Assembly (NCBI GenBank): GCA_029204225.1
Contig: CM055097.1
Location: 61,724,640 to 61,788,639 of the forward strand
Source: Diphasiastrum complanatum
Taxonomy: Eukaryota; Streptophyta; Lycopodiopsida; Lycopodiales; Lycopodiaceae
Reading direction: 5' to 3'
Length of the DNA: 64,000 nt
The position numbers and the translations under genes are program-made. The notes below the pieces were generated by a model, which was not told the DNA's origin, searched no databases, and saw only the letters and a program-made list of their open reading frames with translations. Position 1 is the stretch's first letter. Each line of letters starts with the position of its first letter. Below are positions 1 to 10,737 of this stretch, piece after piece.

Positions 1-1192
1 TTGGGCAAAAGCTATTTCTACAGCCGCCTACCTACAAAATTGATCCGTCACCAAAGCCCTGAATTGCAAGACACCTTATGAGGTGTAGACATGAATGAAA
101 TCATCACTCAAGAATATTAGAGTGTTTGGTTTCATTGCTTATGCTCAGATCCCTGAAGATCTCATAAAAAAGCTGGATGACAAAAGCACAAAATAGATTT
201 TCGTTGGCTACTCCCCAGACCACAAGGCATACAAACTCTACAATCTGGAAACTAGAAAATCATTCACGAGTAGAGATGTCATTTTTGTGGAAGATCGATT
301 TATCAACCACAAGGGAAAAGCTCAGAAAATTTCCGATACAGGTATCGAAGAAATTTTCGATCCATGTATCGAAAAAGACTAGGATCAAAAATTGAAAAAT
401 CGATACAAACTCGAAAAATGAGCCTGAACAACATGGGGTCGAAATTTAGCCAAGAAGTTCAAATCGACCAAGACAGCCTCCATCCAGATTTATGGACGAT
501 GTAGCTTGCTACTTTGTGCAGGAATCGAATATAGTTTCGAAGGCGATCTCTATGCCTAATGCTGATCAATGGAAAGCAGTGATGGACACTGAATTCGATT
601 CTCTGATAGAGAATCAAACATGGATAGTCACTGAGCTACCAAAGGGAAGAATCTGATTCCATGCAAGTGGATATTCAAGGTGAAGTATCATGTTGAAGGA
701 AGGCTGAATCGATACAAAGCCAGGTTGGTCGCCAAACACTATTCCCAGATTTCAGATCTGGACTATTCCAAGACCTTCAGCCCAGTCATCAAACATGCTT
801 CGATCTGACTATTACTTTTCTTTGCAGCCGCTGCAGATTTTGAAGTCCATCAAATGGATGTCTAAATGCTTTTCTCAATAGGACCATTGAAGAGGAAATC
901 TGTATTTCACAACCGGAAGGATAGAGCTGAGGGGAAAGCAACACCTTGTGTGCAAAATTCACAAGGCACTCTATGGGCTGAAATAGTCACCCAGGGCTTG
1001 GTTTTAGAAAACAAATACATTCCTTATTGAGAATGGTTTCATTCCAAACTCAGCAAACTCGAACGTCTACTTCAAGTCCGTATCGAATTTCATCATCATC
1101 ATCACTCTCTGTGTGGATGATATACTATTATTCAATTACGATCTAAATCTGATGAAGGAAATGAAATGCATGTTGGTTAGATTTACATTTAC
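1..1192 (+). pseudogene. Ty1-copia pol remnant (integrase C-terminus to RT)
   Basis: Broken translation in several frames reads as the end of a copia integrase (WAKA near base 4, KTPYE near 70, VFGFIAYA near 125, IFVGYSPDHKAYKLYN near 200, SRDVIF near 270), then a linker and the RT start (WKAVMDTEFDSL near 570, KWIFKVKYHVEGRLNRYKARLVAKH near 665-740, with a stop before IPCKW). The RT active-site box appears near 1110-1125 as CVDD instead of YVDD. Stops and frameshifts are many, so it is dead. Integrase core and RNase H are absent: the window starts inside it, and it ends where an inverted gypsy segment begins. Confidence 0.85.
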
Positions 1193-2788
1193 ATTTTGTC
1201 GTTCTTTATGGGTACTATGAATATTGGAGATACCTATTCTGTATGCTCAATTTCATAAATAAAATTGGTGTCGAGCAGCTTCTACAACTCCTGTTTGATC
1301 AACTCTGTGTAGTTAGGATTGTAGGAATAATATCGGCTCACCTTGGGGATTGTTCCATCCACCAAGGGTATGCTGTGTTGGACTACGGCTGGTGGTATAC
1401 CCTTCAGATCCTTGTATGTCCATGCAAAACAGTTCTTGTATTCCACTTATAAAGTACGTAGCCGTGTGCACTGAATGGGTGTCAATTGTTCTCTCACATA
1501 AATAATCTTCTCCTCTTTGTCTGGCTCTGCTAGATTCATCAATTGTGTCCATGTAGGTTTGTTCCTTAGTTTCATAATATTTATCAGGCTCTCTTTGTGC
1601 TTTCAACAACATAATTACCACGTCGTCTAAGGTATAATTTTTGAAGGTTTATGGCATCTCGTGAACTGGTGCTTGACAAGATTCTTTCTTCAATAGGTTG
1701 ATCTTAGCACGACTTGTAAGCTACGGACTTCTAGTCATCTGCAATGATGACGATGCGTCTAGTTTCAATTAGATAGATTTCAAGGAGTATATTACCTTCT
1801 TTTTTCTTTTCTATCAACATGATCGGTTACATCTTTGTTATCCTTATGGGGAACTAGCTTGATATTCTCTTCGTGATTGCAAATATCTACATCAACCATA
1901 GCTATCTCTTCTTCCGGTAGATCACTCCAATGGATCACCTAATTGTAGCACTGTTTTATTTGATTTTTTTTTAGTAATAGATGCCTTGGGTGGTTCCACC
2001 TTGGAAACTTTAGCTATTGGTAATTTATGTGGAGGTTGAGCTAGCATGCTTCTCATTCCAAACTGATCAGGATCCATATATTGCAGGATCTATTCATCGG
2101 TCAGCTCAGTTTCTTCGTTGTATGAAAAGTCATGTTGCTAGGGCACCAATTCGTCTTTGACTACTTCGAGGATTGGTTCTGATGCTAATCACGCCACATT
2201 GATCATGTTCACCCTGTAAGTTATAGGCGTGTCTAGGGTGTACCCTTTCTGTGAAGATGTGCTAGGTTCTGTATCTGATTTTCACTGACATGCATGCCCA
2301 TCTATATAGTCAACTGTGGCTAATGCTTCCGTCCAACGCACAATATCAATTTGAGAATTGTAATGACCTCCCTTGACTGGTCTCGGGTGGTCAATACTAT
2401 GGTTCATGGTGGAGGAATCATCATCAGCCTTGGGAGTAATAGGTTTCATCGCCCAAGTGGTTGGATCTACCTTTACTGCATGCTTTCTATTCTCGAAGGT
2501 GAGTTTTCCGGTCCTCCAGTTGTAAACAACTTGCATGACCCTCAACCAAGATCTTCCCAATATGACTCCATAGGCAAAAGGAGACTCTGGAAGTTCTATC
2601 ACCACAAAGGTGATTACAAATTGTACTACCTCTATCTTTATTGGAGTGTCTTCAACAACACCTTTTGGTTTCACACAAGACTGATTGGCTAGTTTGTTAG
2701 CAAATCTTACTAGTTTTCGTCCCTGTAAACCCCATTTTTGATATAAGGTAGTAGAGATCAAGCTGATTCTTGATCTCCCATCTACCAC
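1193..2788 (-). pseudogene. Ty3-gypsy protease to RT N-terminus (inverted segment)
   Basis: Read on the minus strand from 2788, an open stretch of 168 residues carries the retropepsin-like domain: DGRSRISLIS (catalytic D, degraded DGGS box), then FVITFVVIELPE and GRSWLRVMQVVYNW, ending in KVDPTTW. It matches the protease at 20686-21435 of this window motif for motif. Downstream on the same strand (about 1621 to 1195) come VIMLLKAQREPDKY, FAWTYKDLKGIPPAVVQH and LIYEIEHTE-type RT start motifs, across frameshifts. It is abruptly joined at 2788/2789 to RNase H in the opposite orientation, indicating an internal inversion of one gypsy element. Non-functional. Confidence 0.85.
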
Positions 2789-3215
2789 TCAGCTTCATCC
2801 TCGTGAACGTGAAGCGTTAGCCATGATATTTTCTGTTCGGAAATTTCGTCACTACCTCATGAAAACGCACTTTGTATTTTATATGAATCACCAGCCGTTA
2901 CTTTATTTGGTAAACAAGACATGCAATACTGGACGTATTGCAAGATGGTTACTGTTATTGACTGAATTTGACTTTCGAATTGTGGTTCGAAAGGGCAAGC
3001 AACATTATCTAGCTGATCACGTTTCGCGAATTGAATCCACACCAGTTAATACTGAAGTGGATGATGAATCACCAAATGCTGCATTGTTCTATGTCGAAGC
3101 AGTTACTGAGTGGACAGCGGATATTGTTGAGTACCTAATGCTAGGACAACCAAATAACTCTTTGACAAAAGTACAGAAGAGACAATTGATTCATAAGGCT
3201 CAACTTATCAATTGA
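2789..3215 (+). pseudogene. Ty3-gypsy RNase H C-terminal part
   Basis: The frame reads REREALAMIFSVRKFRHYL, then FVFYMNHQPLLYLVNK, RIARWLLLLTEFDF and LADHVSRIES, the conserved second half of gypsy RNase H plus the start of the linker to integrase. The N-terminal half with the first catalytic Asp (TDAS) is missing because the inversion junction lies just upstream at 2788. The same domain start is found at 23220-23385. The frame runs on open to a stop at about 3213. Confidence 0.85.
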
Positions 3216-4373
3216 TTGTAGGACAATTGTATCATCGTGGATCAGACAATATTCTACAAAGATGTGTTTTACTGCATGAAATCCCAGATTTCATCATGTT
3301 TTCACATGATGGCATGGGCGAAGGACATTTCTCTACAGATATTACTGTTTGCAAGCTTTTGCAATAAGGTTGTTGGTGGCCTACACTTCATAAGGACACA
3401 AAAAATTATATTCAGACATGTGACATTTGCCAGCGAGCACGACGACCTACTAGACAGAGCTATGAACCCTTGCATCTGGTTTTATCGCAAGCACCGTTTG
3501 AAAAATGGGGACTAGATTATGTTAGTCCTATTCATCCTGTCGCACAAGGATCTCAGGCTCGATACATTATCGTAGCAACTAATTTTAAAACCAAGTGGGT
3601 TGAAGCCAAAGCTATCAAAGTTGCTGATGCGAAGTCTACGACCAAGTTCATCTATGAAAATATTATAATCAGATTTGGATGTCCGATTGAGATTGTAAGT
3701 GACCGGGGTACACACTTTGTTAATCAAACAATAAAGTGTTTATTGGAAGATTTTTTTGTTATACACATATTTAGTTCTCCTTACTATCCTAGAGGGAATG
3801 GCCAAGCTGAATCTTCCAATAAGATTCTCTGCACTATTATGACAAAGACAGTTGAAGCAAGTCGGTCTGATTGGGAACATAAACTGTATGCAACATTATG
3901 GGCATTCAGAACCGCTTACAAAAATAGTACAAATCAAACACGCTTTCAAATGGTTTATGGTCAAGATGCTATCATGTCGATTGAATTTTTAATCCCATCT
4001 TTATGCATAGCGACAATAGAACGGTTAAATGATGATAAGTCTTTACAACTACGTCATGAAGCATTGCACAAATTATGTGAAACTCGATTGATGGCAGTTC
4101 ATGCATTGGCAGTAGAGAAAGCCCGCCGAAAGACATGGCACGATCGTCGATTGCACAAAAAGGATATGAAACCAGGAGATCTTGCACTGATGCACAAAAC
4201 TAACCTGATCAAGGAAAAATTGAAGTTTACCGATGAAGGCCTGTATAAAGTGCAGGAAATCCTGAACTATGGCGCAGTAATTCTTGAACACTTGGATGGA
4301 AAATGATTTGATACTCCAGTGAATGGCAACCGATTACGCAAGTTTTGACAGCATGCTCCACCAGTTCAACAAG
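3216..4373 (+). CDS. Ty3-gypsy integrase
   Basis: An H2C2 zinc finger (EGHF near 3320, CDICQRARRPT near 3425-3455) precedes the core across a stop or frameshift. From 3470 an uninterrupted 278-residue frame holds the catalytic core: D16 in WGLDYV, D78 in VSDRGTHF and E114 in GNGQAESSNK, a D-D-35-E triad with 35 residues between D78 and E114. The C-terminal part (WHDRRLHKKDMKPGDLAL, ILEHLDGK, then VNGNRLRKF just past the stop at 4304) is typical of plant Tat/Athila-like gypsy elements, and no chromodomain is seen. The core looks catalytically complete, although the N-terminal zinc finger is out of frame. Confidence 0.9.
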
Positions 4374-4559
4374 CCTGATCTCAATAATTTTTAATTTTAT
4401 TTGTTTTTTCAATATTTGATTGTTCATATTTTTTGTGATCAGCATGGGAAAAAGGAAGGACAATATTTTTGATGGAAAATGACTTATAAAATCACTGGTT
4501 CAGTCTAATGATGCCTATACAGTATCAGACCCTTCGTTGAGCCTCCAAACTATACATCC

Positions 4560-4880
4560 ACTTCATATTTATCTAAATTGAGGTGGGTGAAGGTTCTTGT
4601 CCAGAAAAAATCCATTTTTTGAGTCAGGCGAATGATCAGCAATATGTCATTTTGGGAACCTTCGCCGAGCACCTTACCCTCATTATGAACCTTCGCTGAC
4701 ATGCTAAATGGTCTTAAAATGTCAACGTTAGGTCGGCTATAGCCTCAGATCTTGAAAAAATGTATTTATGACAGTACTTGGGTGAAGGACCCTCCTGGGC
4801 GAAGGTTCATCCTTCGCCAGCCCTGGAAAACATTCGCATGATAGGTTCAGATCTCCAGAAACCTTCGCCGAGATTTTTAT
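4560..4880. repeat. Dispersed CTTCGCC / GGCGAAGG motif cluster
   Basis: Several short copies of ACCTTCGCCGAG and its complement occur near 4590, 4660, 4685, 4780, 4800, 4815 and 4860, interspersed with unrelated sequence. They lie between the integrase gene and the downstream ORFs of the gypsy element. No protein match is evident in this stretch. Confidence 0.6.
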
Positions 4881-5143
4881 AGCCTATTTTTACACTACTA
4901 TACATGCCTGCAAATTTCTATTCAGAACTGACCAGCCAAACTAGTATTCAGTGTAATGGACCCTCCAAATTCACTTATAAGTTGGCTGAATTCGATTCAT
5001 TCCTCACTTGTGCTAGCGAAGCTCTTGCGAATTTTTTTTTGCGACCAAAGGCTTCCAAACTTTCTGAACTGCTTTTTGATATACATTCCTGCATCTTACT
5101 TTTCGTTCTGATACTTCCTAGCACAAGCATGGTCACTTAGTGG

Positions 5144-5635
5144 ATGACCCTTGCGGAGCCTCTGCTTACTGTAGTGGGTATTCATGAGAGAGCCTTTTCT
5201 GGGAGAACCAATATGGATTTCATCACTCTTGCCTTCAGTACATCGAAGGAAGATAAATACAAGTTTTATATCACCTTTCAGGGAGCCACACACAAGGTGC
5301 GCGTAATTGAGGCCGCCCTTGCTGCCATAGACATAGCGTCTGGAACCCAAGCCTCACCCAACCATAAACAGGCCAAACAGGCTATTAAGCCTTACATTGA
5401 CCTCACTAATGATCTGCATTGGACTAATGACGGCTATCTCCTCAATGCCATCACTGAGCCTGCCATACATGCTGCTACCCAGCTCCTGAATAACTTTCTG
5501 ATGGTTGGAAACCTTAGGAAAGAACGCATCACTTCACAGATCCTACATAGGATAGTCGAGTCCTATACCAAGATAGCCAAGGTTCTTCTTGAACCATATA
5601 ATTGGTTCAAGACTGTTTCTGGTGAGCTCAAATGA
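5144..5635 (+). CDS. Hypothetical post-integrase gypsy ORF, part 1
   Basis: An open frame of 163 residues. It begins MTLAEPLLTVVGIHERAF and ends in YNWFKTVSGELK. A same-sense open stretch (4904-5137) lies just upstream. No domain is recognised: composition is mixed, with Ala/Ile-rich helical segments (IEAALAAIDIASG, PAIHAATQLLNNFL) and no signal peptide or clear membrane segment. Position between integrase and the 3' LTR matches the extra ORF region reported for some Tat-lineage gypsy elements, but sequence homology was not demonstrated. Start choice is arbitrary. Confidence 0.45.
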   Translation: MTLAEPLLTVVGIHERAFSGRTNMDFITLAFSTSKEDKYKFYITFQGATHKVRVIEAALAAIDIASGTQASPNHKQAKQAIKPYIDLTNDLHWTNDGYLLNAITEPAIHAATQLLNNFLMVGNLRKERITSQILHRIVESYTKIAKVLLEPYNWFKTVSGELK

Positions 5636-5976
5636 GCTATTAAGAGTAATACCAAACAACAGTTTGTTGCTCGCTCCTTGTTGTCTCTTCTAGGAACCAC
5701 CCACCTTGAAAACAAAATCCATGGCTTTCACCTGGATTCTATGCTCTCGGTCTATGAAAAAGCACTGGTCGAGTCATCCCATCAAGCCTCCAGTTCACAT
5801 AGTCGACGTCGTCCACGCAGCGAGATCATCATTCCTGACTCGCCTTCCGCGTCATGACATCATACTAGGCATACATCGCCAGCTGCACTTCCACCCCCTG
5901 CTGCTATTTGCACTGAACTTCCTATTCCCCTGTCTCTGATGCTTTCCTCGCCTCTGCTTTCACTCAAGGACAGTCT

Positions 5977-6201
5977 GTGACTATTGGGGTCTCAAGCCTT
6001 GCGCAAGTGATCCAGTCTATGTTGGATAAGAAAAAAGAAATGGAACAAAGAATTCCCGACATGGGATCCGAAATCACTCTCATAAGCCAGAAGATTGTTC
6101 AGTTGGATAGAGAATTGAAGATCACCAAGCAGCACGAAGAAAAATTTGAAGCTGAAAAGAAGATGGCACAGCAATGGACCAAGGGGGAGCTCCAGAACTA
6201 G
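5977..6201 (+). CDS. Hypothetical coiled-coil segment, post-integrase gypsy region
   Basis: A 74-residue open frame, strongly charged and helical: the stretch from about residue 16 to 68 (LDKKKEMEQRI, ITLISQKIVQLDRELKI, KKMAQQWTK) has heptad-like hydrophobic spacing and reads as a coiled coil. It sits between a Ser/Pro-rich stretch (about 5740-5950) and the next ORF at 6228. A comparable arrangement (Ser/Thr-rich stretch, then Lys/Glu-rich helix) occurs at 58000-58450 in the other gypsy element. Function unknown; possibly a structural, gag-like or env-position protein. The frame differs from its neighbours, so the region is probably broken. Confidence 0.4.
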   Translation: MTIGVSSLAQVIQSMLDKKKEMEQRIPDMGSEITLISQKIVQLDRELKITKQHEEKFEAEKKMAQQWTKGELQN

Positions 6202-6227
6202 AAGAACAACCGCCAGTTGTATAGGTA

Positions 6228-6815
6228 GTGCCAGCGGGTCCATCCTCGTCAAGAACCACACCGTTATTTCGAAGGCCCATCAGCATCGAGGACCAGATCC
6301 AGAGTTTCTTATCGCAACATCCACATGAGTCCTCGCGTGGTGGATGGGTCCTTAAGTTCAAGACCTTGGAGATTGAGGCCGGCAAAGAATTGGACAAAAT
6401 ACCTGCATTGGGAGAGCAGCCGACATGGAGAGTTACGGTATTTGAGAAAACTCCGGAATCAATCAGGAGTTATGTGGCCAGCCCTCGCCAATTGCGGGTA
6501 GATCCCTATTATGTGCCAATGCCGAGAAGGAATAAATGGAAGGATTTGGAATTGGCTATGGACAAAATCCATACGCCCAATTGGCCAATCATCCAGCAGC
6601 CATATCAGTGGTCGATATCAATGGATTTCCACTGGGCCTTACAAGCATACCACCGGGAGTATATCCACTCTCCCGACCCGATAGTGCGACAATCGGCAAT
6701 GTTTACAAAAGATTTAACTCTGTTGCCATCAGTGGAAACCAGATGGGATGATTGTCTTCCTCCTCTGGCATTCGATCCAAATAAGCCAATGGCCTCAGAG
6801 AATATCAAAGGTTAG
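6228..6815 (+). CDS. Hypothetical post-integrase gypsy ORF, part 2
   Basis: An uninterrupted 195-residue frame. Features: an N-terminal PAGPSSSRTTP stretch, then a soluble mixed region with many Trp and Pro residues (residues ~40-190: GGWVLKFKTLEIE, PTWRVTVFEKTPESIRSYV, PNWPIIQQPYQWSISMDFHW, WDDCLPPLAFDP). No catalytic motif, zinc finger or membrane helix is seen. It is the last coding-like stretch before the polypurine tract at 7070 and the LTR at 7082, so it is inside the element. Not recognised; homology to gag, env or host genes was not evident by eye. Confidence 0.5.
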   Translation: MPAGPSSSRTTPLFRRPISIEDQIQSFLSQHPHESSRGGWVLKFKTLEIEAGKELDKIPALGEQPTWRVTVFEKTPESIRSYVASPRQLRVDPYYVPMPRRNKWKDLELAMDKIHTPNWPIIQQPYQWSISMDFHWALQAYHREYIHSPDPIVRQSAMFTKDLTLLPSVETRWDDCLPPLAFDPNKPMASENIKG

Positions 6816-7069
6816 CTGCCGGTTGCTCGTTTATATTTTTGTGCAGCAATGATGGGAGGCTCCTGGGAATCTTGCTTCACAACTTGGACGTCCTCAAAGT
6901 GGATTGCAGGAGCCCATCGTTGTTTTTTGCCACATAATTTGGATTTTAATACTACCGGACTTGACTTTATGGAGAAGGTGCAGTACCATTTAATAAAGAT
7001 TCGTCGCAATGCTAATAAAAGTCCCCAATAACTGCATCTTGCAAGTGTCGTGGGACCGCCGCCAGTTTT

Positions 7070-7081
7070 GGTGGGGGATAT
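7070..7081 (+). promoter_or_regulatory. Polypurine tract of gypsy element
   Basis: GGTGGGGGATAT lies immediately upstream of the LTR start TGTTGG. It would prime plus-strand DNA synthesis. A similar tract precedes the LTR at 59239. Confidence 0.75.
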
Positions 7082-7642
7082 TGTTGGAGGGTTTGCAGAT
7101 CCCAAGGCAACCCTAACCCTAATTAATAAGTGAGAGGGATTTGGCACCCTGTGTAAGTCCAACCCGATGATCACATAGTTATTTGATTAGAAGGTCAATA
7201 AAAGGACTTTAGGCCTTTTTGCGGGACTTTTAATATCACAGGGCCTAAATGTCAAGTTAGTGAGTAAAGTTGGGTTTCCCTCCAATTTGGATGGTTCTCA
7301 CTCTTTTTTAAATTTGAATAATTAGGGAGGCAGAAAGTTCCTACACATGTTCATTTCCTCATTTCAATAAAGCAGATTGATGAATGTCCTTGCTCTCTAT
7401 CACTTTTCCTCCATCTCTCATGCTTTCTTTGGATTTTGCTAATTATTGGATCTGAATGTTATTGAATTTGCATGTTGTTATACTTTATATGAGAGAGAAA
7501 GGGAGAGATAGAAAGAGTAAGCTATCTTTGTTGTGGATCGTAGTGTTAGTGGATCGTAGTGTTAATGGATGTAGTGTTAATGTTTAAGGTTAATGGATGT
7601 TAGAGTTGGATTTGGGTCTTCCATTCATGCTGAAATCTGAAC
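7082..7642 (+). mobile_element. 3' LTR of gypsy element (same family as 19457-20084)
   Basis: Starts TGTTGGAGGG directly after a polypurine tract and is collinear with 19457-20084 until both diverge after ATCTGAAC. This copy lacks about 60 bp (near 7338) and about 20 bp (near 7376) that are present in the other copy. It contains a GA-rich patch near 7490-7520 and short repeats of GTAGTGTTAATGG. The true right end could lie further on (to about 7775), since the partner copy is deleted there. Confidence 0.8.
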
Positions 7643-8136
7643 TATATTATCGCTCTCATGGGAACGAATCTATGCGTGACAACTAACTTTGTCTCTTTGA
7701 TGCTAGATTGATTAGATCTTGGATTCAGGTTGGGCAGGAAAGAAACCCACTACATACAGTAAAGTTGAAAAGTTTGAATATAGTACAATAAAGTACCATA
7801 TAGCATAACCACTCTCAAAATGTCCAGCTGATACCTACCACCATCCCACAACACAAAACCGCACGAGTTAGTACAATAGGGAAGATCGGTGTCATAGCTG
7901 AGCGTTAGTTGTTATCCATGTCCAAAAGAAGTTATACTACTTATCAGCATAAATAGCATTTTAAAACATAGTCCCGTCTTCCCAAATGCAAAGACGATTT
8001 TTTTACCGATAGGCCAAGCCCCTCCGTGACTGTATCAGGGCGAGTGCCAAGCTGATCAATTTCTGAGCATTGGTCCATATCAGTTCATTTTGTTTACAAC
8101 AAAAGTATGAAAAGTTTCACCATCTATATTGCTTAT
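7643..8136. other. Unassigned spacer
   Basis: AT-rich sequence between the gypsy LTR and the inverted-repeat arm. No ORF of note, no recognisable transposon protein and no clear structural RNA was seen. Confidence 0.5.
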
Positions 8137-9732
8137 CGCTAAAAGAAATGTGTGAACACGTGCGCCGGTGTCAGAGCAAATCCATGCTACTCTAACCCTG
8201 GTGACTAAGAAACATCATGCACTATTGTCCATACTCTTGAGCATATCCATGCTTTCCAGTCGTATATCACCATAATCTGATATGACAACTAAATGGGTAA
8301 TAAATTTGCACAAGCCATGGTTAGATAGTGTAGTTACAAGCGAACTTACGTTTATCGTAATTCCCTATCCAACCCGTGGTTTTTTAAGACCTTGTATCGG
8401 ATAGGCTTCATCTTATTGGTGAGGTTCTCGTGGTTTTTAGTAGGTATTAAGCAGATCCGTGCCATTCTAATCCTTTTGTAAGAACCATTTATCTTACGCA
8501 AATCCATGTTGTCCAAGATAATTTGAAGAGAAACCTTGCTTCGGGACAATGTGGGTGTCATTATACGCAGAATAGTTTCATTATTTATGAAGTGATATAG
8601 TCGAAATGAGTAAAAACCAACTAATTTCTGTATTTAGGATCATTATTAGTCACCTAGAATGGAATATATTTGTAAAGAGACACCTTACCTTTCGAGCATA
8701 GGTGATGCTTGCAAAGTGTGAAAACCGTTCGAAAAACTCATACCTGGATAATCGTAGCAGCAACTTCTTGTGAGGATGCCATGTTTAGTCCCTCGAGTGC
8801 TCTTGCCTTCCTTAGACTTAATCACAATTAGAACGTGCCAGTGTTTGAGTTGTGACTTTTGTATAATAGCATGATACTACAATGGCTTCGTCTCTGGAGT
8901 ATGTATGTAACCTTTCGTTACTTATGGAACAACCAAACATTCATACTGTCCTTTGAAGGATAGTAAAGCCTATTGTATATTGTAGTTATCAAACCAAACT
9001 TTCATCCTTTCATATCTATGATAAAGAGTTTGAATCCACACAACCATTCATAAGGTAAGAATTGCTTCATCGCTGGTCATTAAGAAGCTTTTGTCTCAAC
9101 CTACCATATGTGATGCATACCTATGTGGAAGGAAGCACAGGTTCTTCACGGACAACTTACCATATATATCCATTTTTTGAGTACCTAACTCAAGACAAAT
9201 CAATGCAGGTCCATCGCTGGACATCACCTCATATATCTTCAAAAAACTTCTTCACAGTTGAGCATGTTTCAACGCTGAACAGCGGATAGTATTTAAAAAA
9301 AATGCCATACAAAAAATGTCTCGCTGATCCATCGCTGGACAGCGGATTCATATCATTACGTTTATCACCCAAAAAGCTTGATGCCATTCATATGTAGCAA
9401 AGAGATGAAAGCAATGATATGAATGAGCAAAACCACATACCGTAAAGTAGAAGCAGATGACTTCAAGCTAGGGAGGACGCACTCTCTATCGTGAGCATAT
9501 TTTCCAACCTTCTTCTCACCGTATAGTAGAAAAAACTCATTCGAGACCAGGTTATATATAGTGGTTTTGTAGGAAGTATCGTGGAAGCTCCCTTTTAGCC
9601 AAAATTGGTGGAAAAATATTTTTTGAAAAGTGTCATATATGATTGGCTTGGCAACAAAGGTTAGGACCATCAAATCACATATGTTTATTTATAGCTTGAT
9701 CAAGGGTGGTAACTTCTGATAAAGAAGAGTCC

Positions 9733-9733
<1 letters not shown>
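8137..9733 (+). repeat. Left arm of large imperfect inverted repeat
   Basis: This arm is the reverse complement of 13387-15304, clear over hundreds of bases: for example 8341-8570 matches 14880-15115 and 9360-9733 matches 13387-13770. Small indels separate the arms, and about 310 bp present in the right arm (14335-14640) are absent here. A motif CATCGCTGGACA recurs near 9067, 9212 and 9331. The arm ends inward at a GA microsatellite. No transposase or LTR hallmark is visible, so the element class is unknown. Confidence 0.9.

Positions 9734-9827
<94 letters not shown>
9734..9827 (+). repeat. (GA)n microsatellite
   Basis: About 47 uninterrupted GA units at the inner end of the left inverted-repeat arm. 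The right arm ends in a longer CT tract on the same strand, consistent with reverse-complement arms. Confidence 0.98.
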
Positions 9828-9829
<2 letters not shown>

Positions 9830-9889
9830 ATGGTGCTTTGTTTGTCACAAAAGATGGTCGTTGGATATGATTGTGCAACGTCGATTTCT

Positions 9890-10737
9890 GCTAGCAGGTG
9901 TCAGAAATGGTGAACTCCTGCAACTTTGCCGCAACACGAACACGAAGCGAAGGTCAAACGAGAACAATTTGTGAAAGTCAATGTGTCTTAACTCGAAGGA
10001 TGAACGATTCGCGAATCATTCATGAATCGTAAACATACCTCCAGGACCGCAAAACGAAAAGATACCAAAGAAACAAAAAGAACAAAAGCAAACAAAGGAA
10101 ACGAAATAATCAAGAGAAGGCTCTCTTGCGATCACTACCACAAACCAGGCCATAAGGCCAACAAATGCTGGTTCAATCCAGCAATACCTTGCATGCACTA
10201 CAAGAAGAAGGGGCATTTTGCATACGATTGCAGATTCAACCCAAAAAGAAAGAACAAAGCTGAAAAAGCTAATATTGTAGAGTCATCAAAGGATGCATAT
10301 AGAGGCGACAAAGCTTTCACAATACTTGATGAAGCTTCAACGAGCTACATTGAACACGACTACGATGTAGTCATTGATTCAGGAGCAACATCACACATCA
10401 CCTGCAACAAGAAGATCTTGATCGACTTCAGAGAGCTCAAAAACAACAGAGTAGTGATTCTAGGTGATGGGAGCAGACACGATGTCAAAGGCATCGGCAC
10501 TCTATAACTACGAACACTGTTAGGCCAAGCAGAGTTGCCAGGAGCACTTTATGTGCCCTCACTTAGAAAAGATCTGCTATCTGTCTCCAAGATGGCAGAT
10601 CTTGGCATTCGAGTCTTGTTCGACGGCAACACATACCGCATGATCGAGAAAACGACAAACAAGTTGCTGACGGTCGAATGCAGAGAGGGGAACCTCTACC
10701 AGGCCAAAATAATCAGCAACTCTGATAGCAGATTAAA
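9890..10737 (+). pseudogene. Ty1-copia gag-protease remnant (element F)
   Basis: An open frame from 10022 contains two CCHC knuckles, CDHYHKPGHKANKC and CMHYKKKGHFAYDC, followed by a Lys-rich segment and the aspartic protease box IDSGATSHIT (near 10375-10405). After a stop at 10505 the frame resumes as a gag_pre-integrase-type stretch (GALYVPSLRKDLLSVSKMADLG, GNLYQAKI). Tandem double knuckles are uncommon in plant copia elements, which usually have one. It breaks at about 10737, where the sequence switches to the gag of a different family. The gag N-terminus is lost or unrecognisable. Confidence 0.8.

Noticed and set aside
5706-5939. 77-residue ORF in the gypsy post-integrase region
   Set aside because: Another frame of the same stretch gives a Ser/Pro-rich reading more in line with the second gypsy element; this frame has no supporting feature.
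8352-8561. Minus-strand 69-residue ORF in inverted-repeat arm
   Set aside because: The homologous position in the other arm (about 14880-15090) is interrupted by stops and frameshifts, and no motif is visible.
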